A model generated the notes under the pieces. The model was given only the letters and a program-made list of their open reading frames with translations. It did not search any database and was not told the DNA's origin. From the NCBI RefSeq assembly GCF_019038435.1, contig NZ_JAGPOX010000035.1, positions 1 to 64,000 on the forward strand: 64,000 bases of DNA, given 5' to 3'. The position numbers and the translations under genes are program-made. Source of the DNA: Nocardia alni. GTDB lineage: Bacteria; Actinomycetota; Actinomycetes; Mycobacteriales; Mycobacteriaceae. Shown here piece after piece: positions 24,601-39,600 of the stretch; within the stretch, counting starts at the first letter, position 1, and every line of letters starts with the position of its first letter.

Positions 24601-27600
24601 TCAGGTCCGACCGCGGCTGCTCCAGGTACCGGGCCAGGGAGGCCGGCGTGGAATCGGAGAAGAGCAGTTGGTAGGGAACCGGAATTCCGGTGCGGGATCG
24701 CAGTTGCGATATCAATGTCATTGCCACCATGGAGTTTCCGCCCAGGGTGAAGAAGTCGTCGTCGGCACCGACCCGGTCCGCGCCGAGCACCTCGGCGAAC
24801 ACCGTGGCCACGACCTGTTCGAGGGCCGTCTCGGGCGCTCGATACGTCGTGACCATCCGTTGCGGCGCGGGAAGCGCGCGACGATCCACTTTCCCGCTCG
24901 CGGTCAACGGCAACTCCTGCAGGACGGTGATGCTCTCGGGAATCATGAACGACGGCAACCGTTTCGCCACCGCACGCCGCAGCGCGACCGGATCGGCCTC
25001 ACGCCCCGCCAGGGGGGCGACGTAGGCGGCCACCCGCGTCGTGTCGTCGTCGGTGTGGGCGACGACGACGGCCTGGCGGATCTCGTCCAGATCGGCCAGC
25101 GCGGCTTCGATTTCGCCGAGTTCGAGGCGCTGGCCTCGAATCTTGATCTGGAAATCGCTGCGGCCCACGAACATCAGCACCGCGCGCTCGCCGACGGTCA
25201 CCCACCGCACCAGATCGCCCGTGCGATACATCCGCGCTCCCGACGGATCGGACGGATCGGCGACCATCGACGCCGCCGTCGAGCCGGAGCGGCCGATATA
25301 GCCGCGTGCCACACCGGGGCCGGCCACATACAACTCACCCACCACGCCAGGCGGAACCGGACGCAACCACGCGTCGAGCACCGCCAGCCGGGCGCCCGGA
25401 ATCGGCCCGCCCACCGAAACCGCTTCACCCGCATGCAGCTGCGCGCCAGCGGTCCAGATGGTGATCTCGCTGGGGCCGTAGAGGTTGTACAACCTTCGCT
25501 CACCAGCGGTATCGGTTCCCGACCACCGGGCCACCAGCGCGGGCGGGCAGGCTTCCGCACCGGTCAGTACCACCCGCAGGTCGTCGAGCCCGCCGGGATC
25601 GACCGTCAGTCCCACCGCCGGTGACAGGAAGGCATGCGTCACACCGCGAGTCCGCAGCAACTCGGTCAAGGGCTCGCCGGCGAAGACATCGCCCGGCGCG
25701 ATGATCAATGCCGCCCCGGACGGCGTCGCCAGCAACAGCTCCAGGATCGCGGCATCGAAAGTCCTTGCGGCAACCGCCAGCACCCGGGAGCCGCCGTCGA
25801 TCCCGTACTGCCGCTGAGCGGTCAGGACCGGATTCAGCCCGGCGTGCGTAACCGCGACTCCCTTGGGTGTGCCGGTCGAGCCCGAGGTGTAGACGACATA
25901 TGCGGTGTTACCCAGGCGGATCGGGCCGTGCCGATCGGCATCGGTGACAGCGGCCCCGCTGATCCCGGAGAGGTCGAGCCGCTCCGGATCCACAACTCGC
26001 AGACCATCGGTATCGATTCCTGTCTCGCCATCGGTGAGCACGATCGTGGCGCCGCAATCGGTGAGGATGAACCGGTTGCGGTCGGCCGGATGAGCCGGAT
26101 CGAGGGAGACGAACGCCGCACCGGTCTTCGCGACAGCCCATACCGCACGAACCCACGCCGCCGACCGTGAAATCGCCACCGCCACCACGGTTTCCGGTCC
26201 CGCGCCCAGCTCCAGCAGCGCCCGCGCACACCGATTCGACCAATCATCCATGTCCCGATACGTCCACTCGTGCACGGAATCGACGACCGCGGGGCGGTCC
26301 GGATGATCCGCGGCAGCCCGCGAGAACATCTCGGCCATGGTGATCAGCGACGGGCCCTCTCCCCCATCACCCCACTGCCGCAGCAGCGTTCGCTCATCCG
26401 ATTCGAGAGCGCCGAGTTCACGCAACGCTGTCTCGGGATCGGCCACCACCGCACGCAGCACGCGCCCCAGCCGCTGTGTAAACGCCGCGATCGTGGAAGG
26501 CTCGAACAGGTCGAGGGCGAAGCCGATCCGCAGCGGCATGCCGCCGTCCGCCGCCGGCGCATCGGCGACGGTCACGGTGAGATCGAAACGCTCGACCTCG
26601 GTGCCGAGATCCATGGCCGTGACCCGGATTCCGGGCAACTGCGCCGACGCCTGGTCGAGATCGAGGTTCTGGAAGGCCAGCATCACCTGGAACAGCGGAT
26701 GATGCGCCCGGCTGCGCGCCGGATCGACCGCCTCCACCACCCGTTCGAACGGAATGTCGCTGTGCGCGAACGCATCCACGTCCACCCGCCGCACCATACC
26801 CAGAAGATCCGCGAACGACCCCGACTCATCGACCTGTGCGCGCAACACCAACGTGTTGACGAACATTCCCACCAACCCGTCCAACGCCGCAGCACCGCGG
26901 CCCGCCACCGGCGTACCGACCGCGATGTCCCCGCTTCCGGACAACCGCGACAGTACAAGCGCCAATGCCGCATGAACTACCATGAACTCCGTCGCCTGGT
27001 GGGCTCGCGCGATCCGGCGAATGCCGGCTACCGTATCCGCCTCCACCTCATACGAGTACGTTCCGCCCCGCTGTGAGGCCACCGGCGGCCGCGGATGATC
27101 GAGCGGCAACTCCAGCACGTCCGGCAACCCCGCGAGCTGCCCGGTCCAATAACCGAGCTGACGAGCCAGCACACTGTCGGGATCGGACTCCTGCCCCAGG
27201 ACCTCCCGCTGCCACAGCGTGTAATCGGCGTACTGCACCGGCAACGGCGCCCACATCGGCGCGTGCCCCGCTACGCGAGCGGCATACGCCAGCGACAGAT
27301 CCCGCACCAACGGTCCCATCGACCAGCCATCGGCCGCACTGTGGTGCATCACCAGCACCAGCACGTGCTCGCGGGAACTGCTGCGCAACACGGTGACTCG
27401 CAACGGCGGCTCCACCGAGAGATCGAAGCCGCGCCGGATCTCCGCCGACACATCGTGGTCGAGCTCAGTCGAATCGACAGTCCGCGCCTCGATCGCCGAG
27501 GAGACCTCCTCGGCGGGCAGGACCCGCTGATACGGTGTGCCACCCTCGTCGGGAAACACCGTGCGCAGGCTCTCGTGTCGCGCGACCACATCACCGATGG

Positions 27601-30600
27601 CCGCGGTCAGCGCCGCGACATCCAGCTCACCGGCCAACCGCAACACCAACGGGATGTTGTAGGTCGCCGACGCCCCTTCGAGCCGGTTGATGAACCACAT
27701 CCGCCACTGCGCGAACGACAAAGGCATGCGCGCCGGACGTTCCCGGACGGTCAGCCTCGACGACATCCAATCCCCGTCGGCCGCCCGGCCTGCGAGCGCC
27801 TGCACCAACCGGGCCACGGTGGGCGCCTGGAACACCTCCCGCACACCGACATCGACGCCCATCGCCTCGGCAACCCGGGAAGCCACCCGCGTCGCCGACA
27901 CCGAATGCCCGCCCAGGGCGAAGAAATCGTCGTCCACACCGACCAGGTCTACGCCCAGCACCTCGGCGAACACCGCGGCCACGATCTCCTCGACCGGCGT
28001 GGCCGGGGCACGGTAGCCCGACTGCGCGACCTGTGGAGCCGGAAGCGCCCGGCGATCCACCTTCATGCTCGAGGTCATCGGCAACTCGTCCAGCACGGTC
28101 ACCGTGTCGGGAACCATGTACGACGGCAACCGTTTCGCCACCGCGCGCCGCACCGCCACCGGGTCCACGGCGTGCCCGGGCGCCGGGGTGACATACGCGG
28201 CCAGCCGGACCGCGCCGCCGTCCTCGGAGCGCCGGGCGACGACGACGCTGTGCCGCACCTGGTCCGAACCGGCCAGCACCGCCTCGATCTCACCGAGTTC
28301 CAGACGCTGACCACGGATCTTGACCTGGAAGTCACTGCGGCCGAGGAACATCAGGCCCGCACGCCCGGGTACCCACCGCACCAGATCGCCCGTCCGATAC
28401 ATCCGCGATCCTTCCGGCCCGAGCGGATCGGCCACGAACGACGAGGCCGTCAAGCCGATCCGGTTCAGGTATCCGCGGCTCACACCGGCGCCGGCCACGT
28501 ACAGCTCACCCACCGCACCCGGCGGCACCGGCCGCAACCACCCGTCCAGCACCGTCAGCCTGGTCCCCGCGACGGGGCCACTCAGCAGCACCGGCTGATC
28601 AGCACGCACCTCGGTGCCGGTCACCCAGATCGTCGTCTCGCTGGGCCCATATATGTTGTACAGCTTCCGAATTCCGGCGCTGTCGGTCCCAGACCAGCGT
28701 GCGGCCAACTCCGGCGGGCAAGCCTCGCCGGCGACCATCAATACCCGCAATCCGTCGAGTCGTCCGGGGTCCAGTGTGGCCGCCACGGTCGGCGTCACGC
28801 AGGCGTGCGTGATCCCCTCGGCGCGCATCAGCTCCGTCAGCATCCCACCGGCGAAGACGTCGTCCGGAGCGATGACCGACACCGCACCGGCGGGCGTCGC
28901 CAGCAGTATCTCCAGCATCGCGGCATCGAATGTGCGTGCGGCAACCACCAATACACGCGCATCGCCGTCGACTCCATAACGCCGCTGTGCGAGCGCGGCA
29001 AGCCCGGCCTGGGTGACGACCACGCCCTTGGGTTCGCCCGTCGAGCCCGAGGTGTACACGAGGTACGCGGGATTGGCCACCCGCACCGCGGCGAGCCGGT
29101 CACCATCGCGCACCGGAGCGTCGCTGTGGTCGCGCAGATCCGTCAATTCCGGATCGATGACCTGAATCCCGTCCGCGGCCAGCTCGGATGTCTCCAATCC
29201 CGCTGTGCCACCGGAGTTTTCCCGACCGGTCAACACGAGTGTGACGGCGGCGTCGCCGAGGATGAACCGATTCCGCTGCCAGGGATGCGCCGGATCGATC
29301 GACACGAAGGCGGCGCCGGTCTTGGCGACCGCCCATACCGCACACACCCACGCCGCAGACCTCGGAATCGCTATCGCTACAACTGATTCCGGTCCGATTC
29401 CGCAACCGATCAACATGCGCGCGCATCTATTCGACCACCGATCGAGGTCTCGATACGTCCACCGATCCGTTCCCTCGACGACCGCGAGCCGATCGGGGAA
29501 GTCGGCGGCGGACCGGGAAAACAGTTCGGCCAGGGTGAGCGGGGCCGGGCCCGCACCACCGTCACCCCACTGCGCCAACAACATTCGCTCATCCGGCCCG
29601 AGCAGATCCACATCGCGCAGCAGCATCGCGGGATCGGCCACCATGGCCTCGAGGACACGCCGCACTCGGAGCGCGAACGCGGCCATGGTGGACCGATCGA
29701 ACAGGTCCAGGGCGTAGCCGAGGGTGACCGGGATATCGCCGTCGTCACCGGAGGTGGCGGCCACGGTGACGGTGAGGTCGAACTGCTCGACCCCGGCGTC
29801 GAGCTCCACCGCGGACGCCTCGATCTCCGCCAGCCGCGCGCCGGAGTACTCCGCGTCGAGATTCTGGAACGCCAGCATGACCTGGAACAGCGGATGGCGG
29901 GCCTCGGACCGGGGCGGATCCAAGACCTCCACCACTCGTTCGAAGGGGACGTCGGCGTGCGAGAAGGCCGCCAGATCCACCTCCCGCACGTGATCCAGCA
30001 GCTGGGTGAACGATCCTGTCTCGTCGAGCCGTGTGCGCAGTACCACCGTGTTGACGAACACGCCGACCAGCTCATCCAGCGCGGCGGCCCCGCGACCCGC
30101 GATCGGAGTGCCGATCGCGATGTCCGCGGCGCCGGCCAGTCTCGACAGCAACACCGCCAGCGCCGAGTGGACGACCATGAACACCGTCACCCCATGGGCC
30201 GCGGCCACCGCGCGTGCCCCGGCCATCAGTTCGGCATCCAGGACGAACGAGTGGGTGCCGCCGCGTCGTGAGGCAACCAACGGCCGCGGACGGTCGGCAG
30301 GCAGCTCCAGCCGGTCCGGCAATCCTGCCAAATGCTCTGTCCAGTAGGCGAGTTGACGTGCGAGCGTGCTGCTCGGATCGGACTCCTCGCCCAGCATCTC
30401 CCGCTGCCACAGCGTATAATCCACGTACTGCACCGGCAACGGCTCCCACTGCGGAACCCGCCCGGACCGGCGCGCGGCGTACGCGAGCGACAGATCGCGC
30501 GCCAACGGCGCGATCGACCATCCATCGGCGGCGATGTGGTGCATCACCAGCACGAGGATATGTTCACCGGAACCACTGTCCAGCAGCGTGATTCGCACCG

Positions 30601-33600
30601 GAATCTCGCTCGACAGATCGAAACCGCGGTGCACGAGTCCGGTCACCATGTCGATCAGATGTTCGGGGTCCACGGGCCGGATATCTACCGATATCGCATC
30701 GATCGGCAGGACGCGCTGGAACGGCGTCCCCGCTTCGTCGGGGAACACCGTGCGCAGGCTCTCGTGCCGCGCCACCACATCACCAAGCGCGGCGATCAGC
30801 GCCTCGGTGTCCAGTTCTCCGGTCAATCGCAGGACCAGCGGAATGTTGTACGTGCCTCGCGCGCCGTCGAATCGGTTGACGAACCACATGCGCCACTGGG
30901 CCGGCGACAACGGAACTCGAGCCGGCCGCTCCCGGACCATCAGCGCCGCCTCCGGCAGACCGCCGGATCCGGCGTCCAGCAGGCGGGCCAGCCGCGCGGG
31001 CGTCGGGGCCCCGAAGACCTCCCGTACCCCGATCCGGACGCCCACCGCCGAGGCAACCCGCGACGCCACCCGCATCGCCGAGAGCGAATGCCCACCCAGA
31101 GCGAAGAAATCGTCATCGGCGCCGACCCGGTCCAGGCCGAGTAGATCCGCGAACACCTCGGCCACGATCCGTTCGGTCGGCGTGGACGGTTCGGCGTACG
31201 CACGCGCGAGCCGGATCGGCTCCGGCAGGGCCGCGCGATCCAGCTTGCCGTTGGAGGTCAGTGGCAGTTCGGGCAGGACCGCGTAGGCATCGGGCACCAT
31301 GTGCGCGGGCAGGCGGAGCCGGGCAGCGGTCAGCACCTGTTCGGGATCGACCTCGTTTCCGACGAGATATCCGGTGAGGCTGCCGTTTTCCGCGTCGTGC
31401 ACGACGACGGCCCGGGTCACTCCGGGCTGCTCGGCCAGCACCGCCTCGATCTCGCCCGGCTCGACCCGCTGACCGCGAATCTTGATCTGGAAGTCGTTGC
31501 GCCCCAAGTATTCCAGCGTGCCGTCTGCCGCCCAGCGCACCAGATCGCCGGTCCGGTACAGGCGGGAACCACTGCGACCGAACGGATTCGCGACGAATGC
31601 GGCGGCGCTCCGGCCCGGCCGGTTCAGGTAGCCTCGCGCCTGCTGCACGCCGCCGATATACAGTTCGCCTGCCACGCCCACCGGCACCGGGCGCAGCCAC
31701 CCGTCCAGTACGAGGGCCTCGACGCCGCGGATCGGCCCGCCGATGGTCAGCGGCCCTTCGGATGCCATCGGATCGCTGATGGCGACCATGACTATGGTCT
31801 CGGTCGGCCCATACCCGTTGTGCATCCGGCGTCCCGGCGACCAGGCCGCCACCAGCTCACCGGTGACCGCCTCCCCACCGGCAACAAGTACGCGCAGCGA
31901 ATCGAGTCCGGCGGGCGACATGGTCCCGAGCACGCTCGGTGTCAGGAACGCATGCGAAACATGCTGCTGCCGAACGATATCCGCCAGCATGTCGCCGGCG
32001 AAGACATCCGGTGGCGAAACCACCAGCGCGGCGCCGTTCGGATGGGCCATCAGCACTTCGAGCAGCACGGCGTCGAATCCGGGCGCGGATACGGCCAGTA
32101 CCCGGGCATCCGAGTCCACCGAGTACCGGTCCCGTTGTTCGGCGGTGAAGTTCGCCAAGCCCTCGTGGGTGATCACGACACCCTTCGGAATGCCCGTCGA
32201 TCCGGACGTGTACAACACGTACGCGGCGTGTGCCACCCTCAGCGGGTGAATACGCTCGGCATCGGTCACCGCCGCTGGGGAATACGCCGCCAGCCGTGCG
32301 GGCAGATCCGGCTCGTCGAGCAGCAACCGATCGACGGCATCCGGCACGATACCCACCGCGTCCCCGACCGACAGCGCGAGGCGCACACCGGAGTCGGCGA
32401 TCATCCCGGCGACACGCACATCCGGATAACGCGGGTCGATCGGTACGAATGCGGCGCCGGTCTTCGCCACCGCCCATAGCCCGGCGAAGAATTCGACACC
32501 GCGCGGCATCACCAGTGCGATCGCATCGCCAGGTCCGGCGCCGCGACCGATCAGCAACCGCGCGAGCCTGTTCGAATACTCGTCCAGTTCCGCGTAGCTC
32601 AGCGTCGTCGTGCCCGATATCAGCGCGGGCGCGGCGGGATTCACGGCGGCGCCTGCGGCGAGCAGGTCCGCCAACGGCCGTGGCGCCTCTGCCCGAGCGC
32701 CCCGCATCGGAGCCAGGCGGGCTTGTTCGGCTGCGGGCAACGGGTCGATCGCACCGACTCCCGACGACGGTTGGGCGAGCATCCTATCCAGCACGCGCAC
32801 AAGGATGTTCGCGCATTCCAGCATCCATCCCGAGGTGAATGTGCCGGATCGGTACTGCAACTGCGCGCGCAGCGGTTCACCCTTGCCGACGACCAACGCG
32901 AGGGGATAGTGCGAGGAGTCGTTGGATCGCATGTCCTCGATGCGCATGCCGTCGATCGCCGCGGCCCGGGCCGCCAGCGCGGCCTCGTCCACGGGATACG
33001 ACTCGAATACAACCATCGTGTCGAACAGTGCCGGAATACCCAGTGCGGCATGGATATCGGTCAGCCCGGTGTGGTGGTGGCCCAGCAGCTCCGCCTGCTC
33101 GGCCTGAATCCGGTGCAGCACATCGGCGATCGGCTCACCCGGAGCGAATCGGACGCGCACCGGAATGGTGTTGATGTACAGGCCGACCGCCGACTCGATG
33201 TCGTCGAGCTCACCCGGCCGGCCGGATACCGTCGCGCCGAACACGACATCGCCGCGTCCGGTGAGATACCCCACGACGATCGCCCACGCCACCTGGACCA
33301 CGGTGTTCACCGTGACCCCGGCAGCCGATGCCCACTGCGTCATCCGCGCGGCGGTCCGCGGATCCAGATCCACATCCACACGGCTCATTCGGGCCGTCGA
33401 TTCCCGGGATGCGGTCTGCGGGGCGACGAGCGTCGCCTCGGCGCCGTCGAGCGCGCGGCGCCACATCCGCAGCGACGCATCCGCATCCTGGCGGTACAGC
33501 CAATCGAGATAGGACCGATACGAGTTCGTGGGGAGTGCGACAGTCGTATCGTCGGGGGCCGCGTACGCCGCCAGGAGGGTTTGCAGCAGCAACGGTATCG

Positions 33601-36600
33601 ACCACCCGTCGAACAGCACGTGGTGGTTCGAGATCAGCAGCGTGGATCGTTCCTGTGTGACGGTGATCAGGGTGAAACGCAGCAGCGGCGCCGTCTCGAT
33701 ATCGAATGGCTCGGCCTGATCGCGTTCGAGCACCCTCGCCAGCGCCGATTCCTGCTCCGAATCCGCTACCGCGCGCAGATCGACCTCGCGCCACGGCATC
33801 TCGACACCCTCGGAGACGATCTGTACGAGATCTCCCCCGGCGCTCGTGCCGAACGCAGCTCGCAGATTCGGATACCGTCGCAGCAGAACGTCAGCCGCGC
33901 GGCGCAGTCGTCCGGCGTCCACCCGGCCGGACAGCGTGAGCGCGAGTTGCACCGCGTACACGTCCACCGCCGACTCCGCCAGCCGGGCGTGGAACAGCAG
34001 CCCGCTCTGTAGCGGGGACATCGGCCAGACGTCGGTCAGGCGCGGGTAGCGCGCCTCCCATGCCTCGACATCGGTCAATGTCGTTCGCACCAGCGGGAAA
34101 TCGGACGGGGTATGCCCGCCTCGGTGCGGGTGATTCGCCATGGTGCGCAGCGCATCGACCCATAGCCCCGCGAGTTCTCCGATGTCCGCGTCATCCAGAA
34201 GGGCGCCCGGGTAACCGAAGGTGGCCGACAGACATCCCTGCGTGACAACGGCATTGATGTCGACCACCGCAGTCGCCGGAGCGCTGCCGTCCTCGTCGGC
34301 AGCCGGTGCGCCGAGTTCGTCGGTGAGCGAGAACTCCGATGATGCCGCCGCCGTGGACGATCGGCCCGTCGGCAACTGGCCTAGATAGTTGAACGCGATC
34401 TGCCCGGGAATCCGGTCGGGCAGTTCGCGCGCGGTCTCGGGGTTGAGATAGCGCAGCATGCCGTAGCCGATGCCGTGGTCCGGGACGGCGCGCAGCTGTT
34501 CCTTCGCCCGCTTGATCGCCGTCTCGGTCGCCGTCCCACCGGCGAGAGCGTCGTCGAGATCGACCTCCGCGAGGTCGATCCGGACCGGGTACATCGTTGT
34601 GAACCAGCCTGCGGTGGTGGTCAGATCCGCGCCCGCCAGCGCCTGTTCCTCCCGCCCGTGTCCCTCCAGCCGCAACAGCGTCGATGCCTCGCGCACGCCA
34701 CGGACCTCCCGCCACCGCATCACCGCCAATGCCAGCGCGGCGACCAGCACGTCCTGCACATCGCCGTGGAAGGCCGTGGGCACCCGGGTGATCAGGGCCT
34801 CGGTGATCTCGGTGGAGACCTGTACCCGGTGTCGCCGTACGGTGTTCGTGATATCGCGACCTGGATCGAGCGCGCGCGAACCCAGGAGGGGGTCGCTTCC
34901 GTCGACGATCCGTTGCCACAGGGGCAGTTCCGCGACCCGTCGCGGCGAGCGAGCCTCCTCGAGCAGTCCGTGTGCCCACCGGCGCATCGACGTTCCTGTG
35001 GGCGGCAATGCCGCCGCACCACCGCCGCGCCCCCATCCCGCCGTGAGATCGGGGATCAGGATCCGCCACGACACGCCGTCCACCACCAGGTGGTGTGCGA
35101 CGACGATCAGGTAACCGGTCCGCGTCCTATCGGCGGGATCCAGCCAGACGACCTGCAATACAACACCATTGGCCAGGTCCAGACGCCCCAGCGCCGCATC
35201 GACCTCTGCGGCGGCGAGACGTTCGCGCGCCTGCGGGTCGATGTCCGGATCCAGCGGAACCCGGCGAACCAGGGATTCGGCATCGACTGTCCCTCGCGGC
35301 CGTGTCTCGAGCTGCCAGCCTTCGCCGTCGTGCCACAGCCGGGCACGCAGCATGTCGTGCCGGTCGATCACCGCGGCCAGCGCCGCCACCAGTCCGGGAT
35401 GATCCAGCCCGACGGGGGTACTGAGCGCCAAAGTCTGGTTCAGCCGCTGGAATTCGCCACGCTCCACCATCCAGCGCACGATCGGCGTCAACGGCAGATC
35501 CCCGACACCGCCCCCCGGCAGCTCTGCCAACTGTCTTGCGGACCCGGCAGATTCGGCCACGCTCGCCAGCCCGGCCACCGTGCGTGCCTCGAACACTTGG
35601 CGCGGGGTGAACACGACACCGCGCTCCTTCGCCCGCGCCACCACCTGGATGGACACGATGCTGTCGCCGCCGAGGGCGAAGAAGTCGTCGTCGAGGCCCA
35701 CCCGCTGCTTCCCGAGGACCTCGGCGAACACCGCGGCGACGATCTCTTCGACCGGGGTCGACGGAGCGCGGTACCCCACCCGCGTGATCTGCGGTGCGGG
35801 CAATGCTCGCCGGTCGACCTTCCCGCTCGTGGTCATCGGCAACTCGTCCAGCACGGTGACGGAGTCGGGAACCATGAACGACGGCAACCGTTCGGCCACC
35901 GCCCGTCTGATCGCCACCGGCTCGATGTCGTACCCCGGCGCCGGGGTGAGGTAGGCGGCCAACCGCGCCGCATCCTGGTCCCCCGTCCGGTGCGTGACGA
36001 CGACCGCGTGCCGCACCTCGTCCAGATCGGCCAGCACGGACTCGATTTCACCGAGTTCGAGACGCTGGCCACGAATCTTGACCTGAAAGTCCCCGCGGCC
36101 CACGTAGATCAGCACGCCGCCTTCGCCCCTGGGCGCCCACCGCACGCGATCGCCCGTCCGGTACATCCGCCACCCGGCTGGGCCGTACGGATCGGCGACC
36201 ATCGATGCCGCCGTCAGCCCGGTCCGGTTCACATACCCGCGTCCGACACCCGCACCGGCCACATACAGTTCACCCACCACGCCCGGTGGCACCGGTTGCA
36301 ACCGGTCATCGAGCACCATCAGCCGCACGCCCGGAATCGGCCCGCCCAGTGAGACCGGTTCACCGGCGCGCAATTCGGTGTCACTCACCCAGATCGTGGC
36401 CTCGCTGGGCCCGTACAGGTTGTACACCTTGCGGACTCCGCGCGCGTCGGTACCGGTCCAGCGCTCCACCACGGCAGTCGGGCATGCCTCGGCGACGGCC
36501 AACGCCATCCGTAGGTCGTCCAGGCCGTGCGGGTCGATGGTGAGCCACACCGTCGGCGTCAGGGCCGCATGCGTAACCCGCTCGGTGCGAAGGAATTCCG

Positions 36601-39600
36601 CCAGCGGCACGCCCGCGACGACATCGGCCGGAGCCACGACCAGCGCGGCGCCCGCGGGTACCGCCAACAGCAGTTCGAGGATCGCGGCATCGAAAGTCCG
36701 TGCGGCAACGGCCGCCACGCGCGCCTGCGCATCCGGCAGATAGCGCCTGCCCAGCGCGGAGGCTACCGCGGACAGCCCCGCGTGGGCGACCGCCACCCCC
36801 TTCGGCACACCCGTCGATCCCGAGGTGTAGACGATGTAAGCGGTATTGCCCGACCGCACAGCGCCGCGCCGATCGGCGTCGGTGACGGCGCCGCCGTCAC
36901 CGGTCCGGACATCGAGCCCGTCCACATCGATCATCCGGGTGCCGGGCCGCGCGAATTCGACTGCGTTCGCGGTATTTTCACCACTGACCAGAACGATCGA
37001 AGGCGTACTGTCGGCAAGCACGAGCCGGTTGCGCTCGGCTGGATGCGCCGGATCGACGGATACGAACGCCGCACCGGTCTTCGCCACGGCCCACACGGCC
37101 AGCACCCATGCCGCCGACCGCGGAACAGCGATCGCCACAACGGTTTCCGGCCCGGCGCCGGCGTCGATCAGCGCACGCGCGCATCGGTTCGACCACGCGT
37201 CCACCTCCTGGTACGTCCATTGCTGTCCGGCATGCGCGACCGCGGGACGATCCGGAAAGATGAGCGCGGCCTGTTCGAGCAGATCGGCCAGGGTCGTGGG
37301 CGCCGAGCCCGCACCGCCGTCACCCCACTGCCGCAACAACACTCGTTCGCCAGGCTCGAGCAGATCGAATTCGCGCAATCCGAACGCCGGATCGGCGACC
37401 GCCGCCCGCAGCACGCGCCCCAACCGGTTCGCGAACGCCTCGATCGTTGGTCTGTCGAACAGGTCCAGGGCGTAGCCGATGGTGATCGACAGCCCGCCCG
37501 GTCCGTCGCCGGTGTGCGGAAGATCGGCGATCTCGAGCGTGAGATCGAATCGTTCGACTCCGGTGTCGAGGTTCACGGGCGTGGTGTCGATCCCCGGCAA
37601 CGCGACCGTCACGGGATCCAACTCGAGGTTCTGGAATGCCAGCATGACCTGGAACAGCGGATGGTGTGCCCGGCTGCGCGCCGGATCGACGACCTCCACC
37701 ACTCGTTCGAACGGTACGTCGGCGTGCGCGAACGCATCCACGTCCGCCCGCCGCACCTGCTCCAGCAGGTCGCCGAACGTCCCGGCCTCATCGGTCCGCG
37801 CCCGCAACACCAGCGTGTTGACGAACATGCCGACCAACCCGTCCAACGCCGCCGCGCCCCGTCCCGCGACCGGAGTACCGACCGCGATATCCGGACTCCC
37901 CGACAACCGCGACAACACCACGACCAGCGCCGCGTGCACCACCATGAACGCCGTGGCCCGATGCGCCCGGGCCACCGCGTTCACTCCGGCCGCCGTCTCA
38001 CCGTCCACCACACACGAATATCTGCCGCCGCGCTGCGAGGCTACCGCCGGACGCGGACGATCGGCCGGCAGTTCCAGCAGATCCGGCAGCCCCGCCAACT
38101 GCTCGGTCCAGTAGCCGAGCTGCGTGGCGAGCGCACTACCGGGATCGGACTCCTCCCCCAGAATCTCCCTCTGCCACAACGTGTAATCGGCGTACTGCAC
38201 CGGCAACGGCGCCCACTGCGGCGCACGCCCCTCCCGCCGCGCGGCATACGCCGCGCACAGATCGCGCATCAAGGGCGCCACCGACCAGCCGTCAGCGGCA
38301 ATGTGATGCATGACAACGATCAGCATGTGCTCGTCGAAAGAACTCTGCAACAGGGCAACTCGCACCGGTGGCTCGTCCGACAGATCGAATGCCCGCCGTG
38401 CGGTTTCCGCCGCCGTATGTTCGAGCGCACCGGATTCGACGATGCTCGTCTCGATGGTCGCCACAGCGTGGTCGACCGGAAGTATGCGCTGGTACGGAAT
38501 TCCCGCTTCGTCGGGGAACACCGTGCGCAGGCTCTCGTGCCGTGCCACCACATCACCGAACGCGGCGGACAGCGCCGCGGTATCCAACGGCCCGCTCAGT
38601 CGCAGCAGCAGCGGTACGTTGTAAGCCACCGATTCCGGTTCGAATCGGTTGATGAACCACATCCGCCACTGCGCGAACGACAACGGTATTCGTGCCGGTC
38701 GGTCCCGCGGAATCAATGTCCGACCGAGGTTCCCCGTGCTCCCGTTCGAACGTTTCGTCACCAGGCGGGCAAGCCCGGCGGCCGTGGGCGCGTCGAACAC
38801 ATCCCGCACGCTCACCTCGGAGCCCGTCCTCGTCGCCAGCCGTGCGGCCACCCGGGTCGCCGACAGCGAATGCCCGCTGAGAGCGAAGAAATCGTCGTCG
38901 ACACCCACCCGAGCGACGCCCAGTACCTCCGTGAACGCCTCGACGACGATCTCCTCGGCGGGTGTCGCGGGGGTTCGATACGCCGCGGTGCTCACCTGCG
39001 GAGCGGGCAGGGCGCGCCGATCCACCTTTCCGCCGGGCGTCAGCGGCAACGCGTCCAGCACCACGATCGCCGCCGGAACCATGAACTCCGGCAACCGATC
39101 CGCCACGAATCCGCGGATCTCACCTATCCGGCCCTCGACACCGGGGCCGTTCGCGTATGCCGCGAAGGAACTCACGGGGCCGGCGTGCCGCCGACGGCCG
39201 ATCGGATCGGCTTCACCAGCATGATCGAGAACGACGTAGGCGACCAATTGTTTGTCCGCCGCCGCCATTTCCCGCGCCGAGGCCGCATCACGGGCGACGA
39301 CGACCGCCTGCGACACCGCGGGATGCGATGCCAGCGCCGCCTCGATCTCGCCCGGCTCGATCCGGTACCCGCGAATCTTCACCTGATCATCGGCACGGCC
39401 CGCGAATTCCAAAACCCCTTCGCGGGTCCAGCGCACCAGATCTCCGGTCCGGTACATCCGCTCACCACTGCCGAACGGACACGCCACGAACCGCTGCGCG
39501 GTCAACCCCGGCCGTCCCAGATACCCCCGCGCCAACTGCGCACCGGATACGCACAATTCGCCCACGACGCCGACCGGCACCGGACGCAGCCACGAATCCA

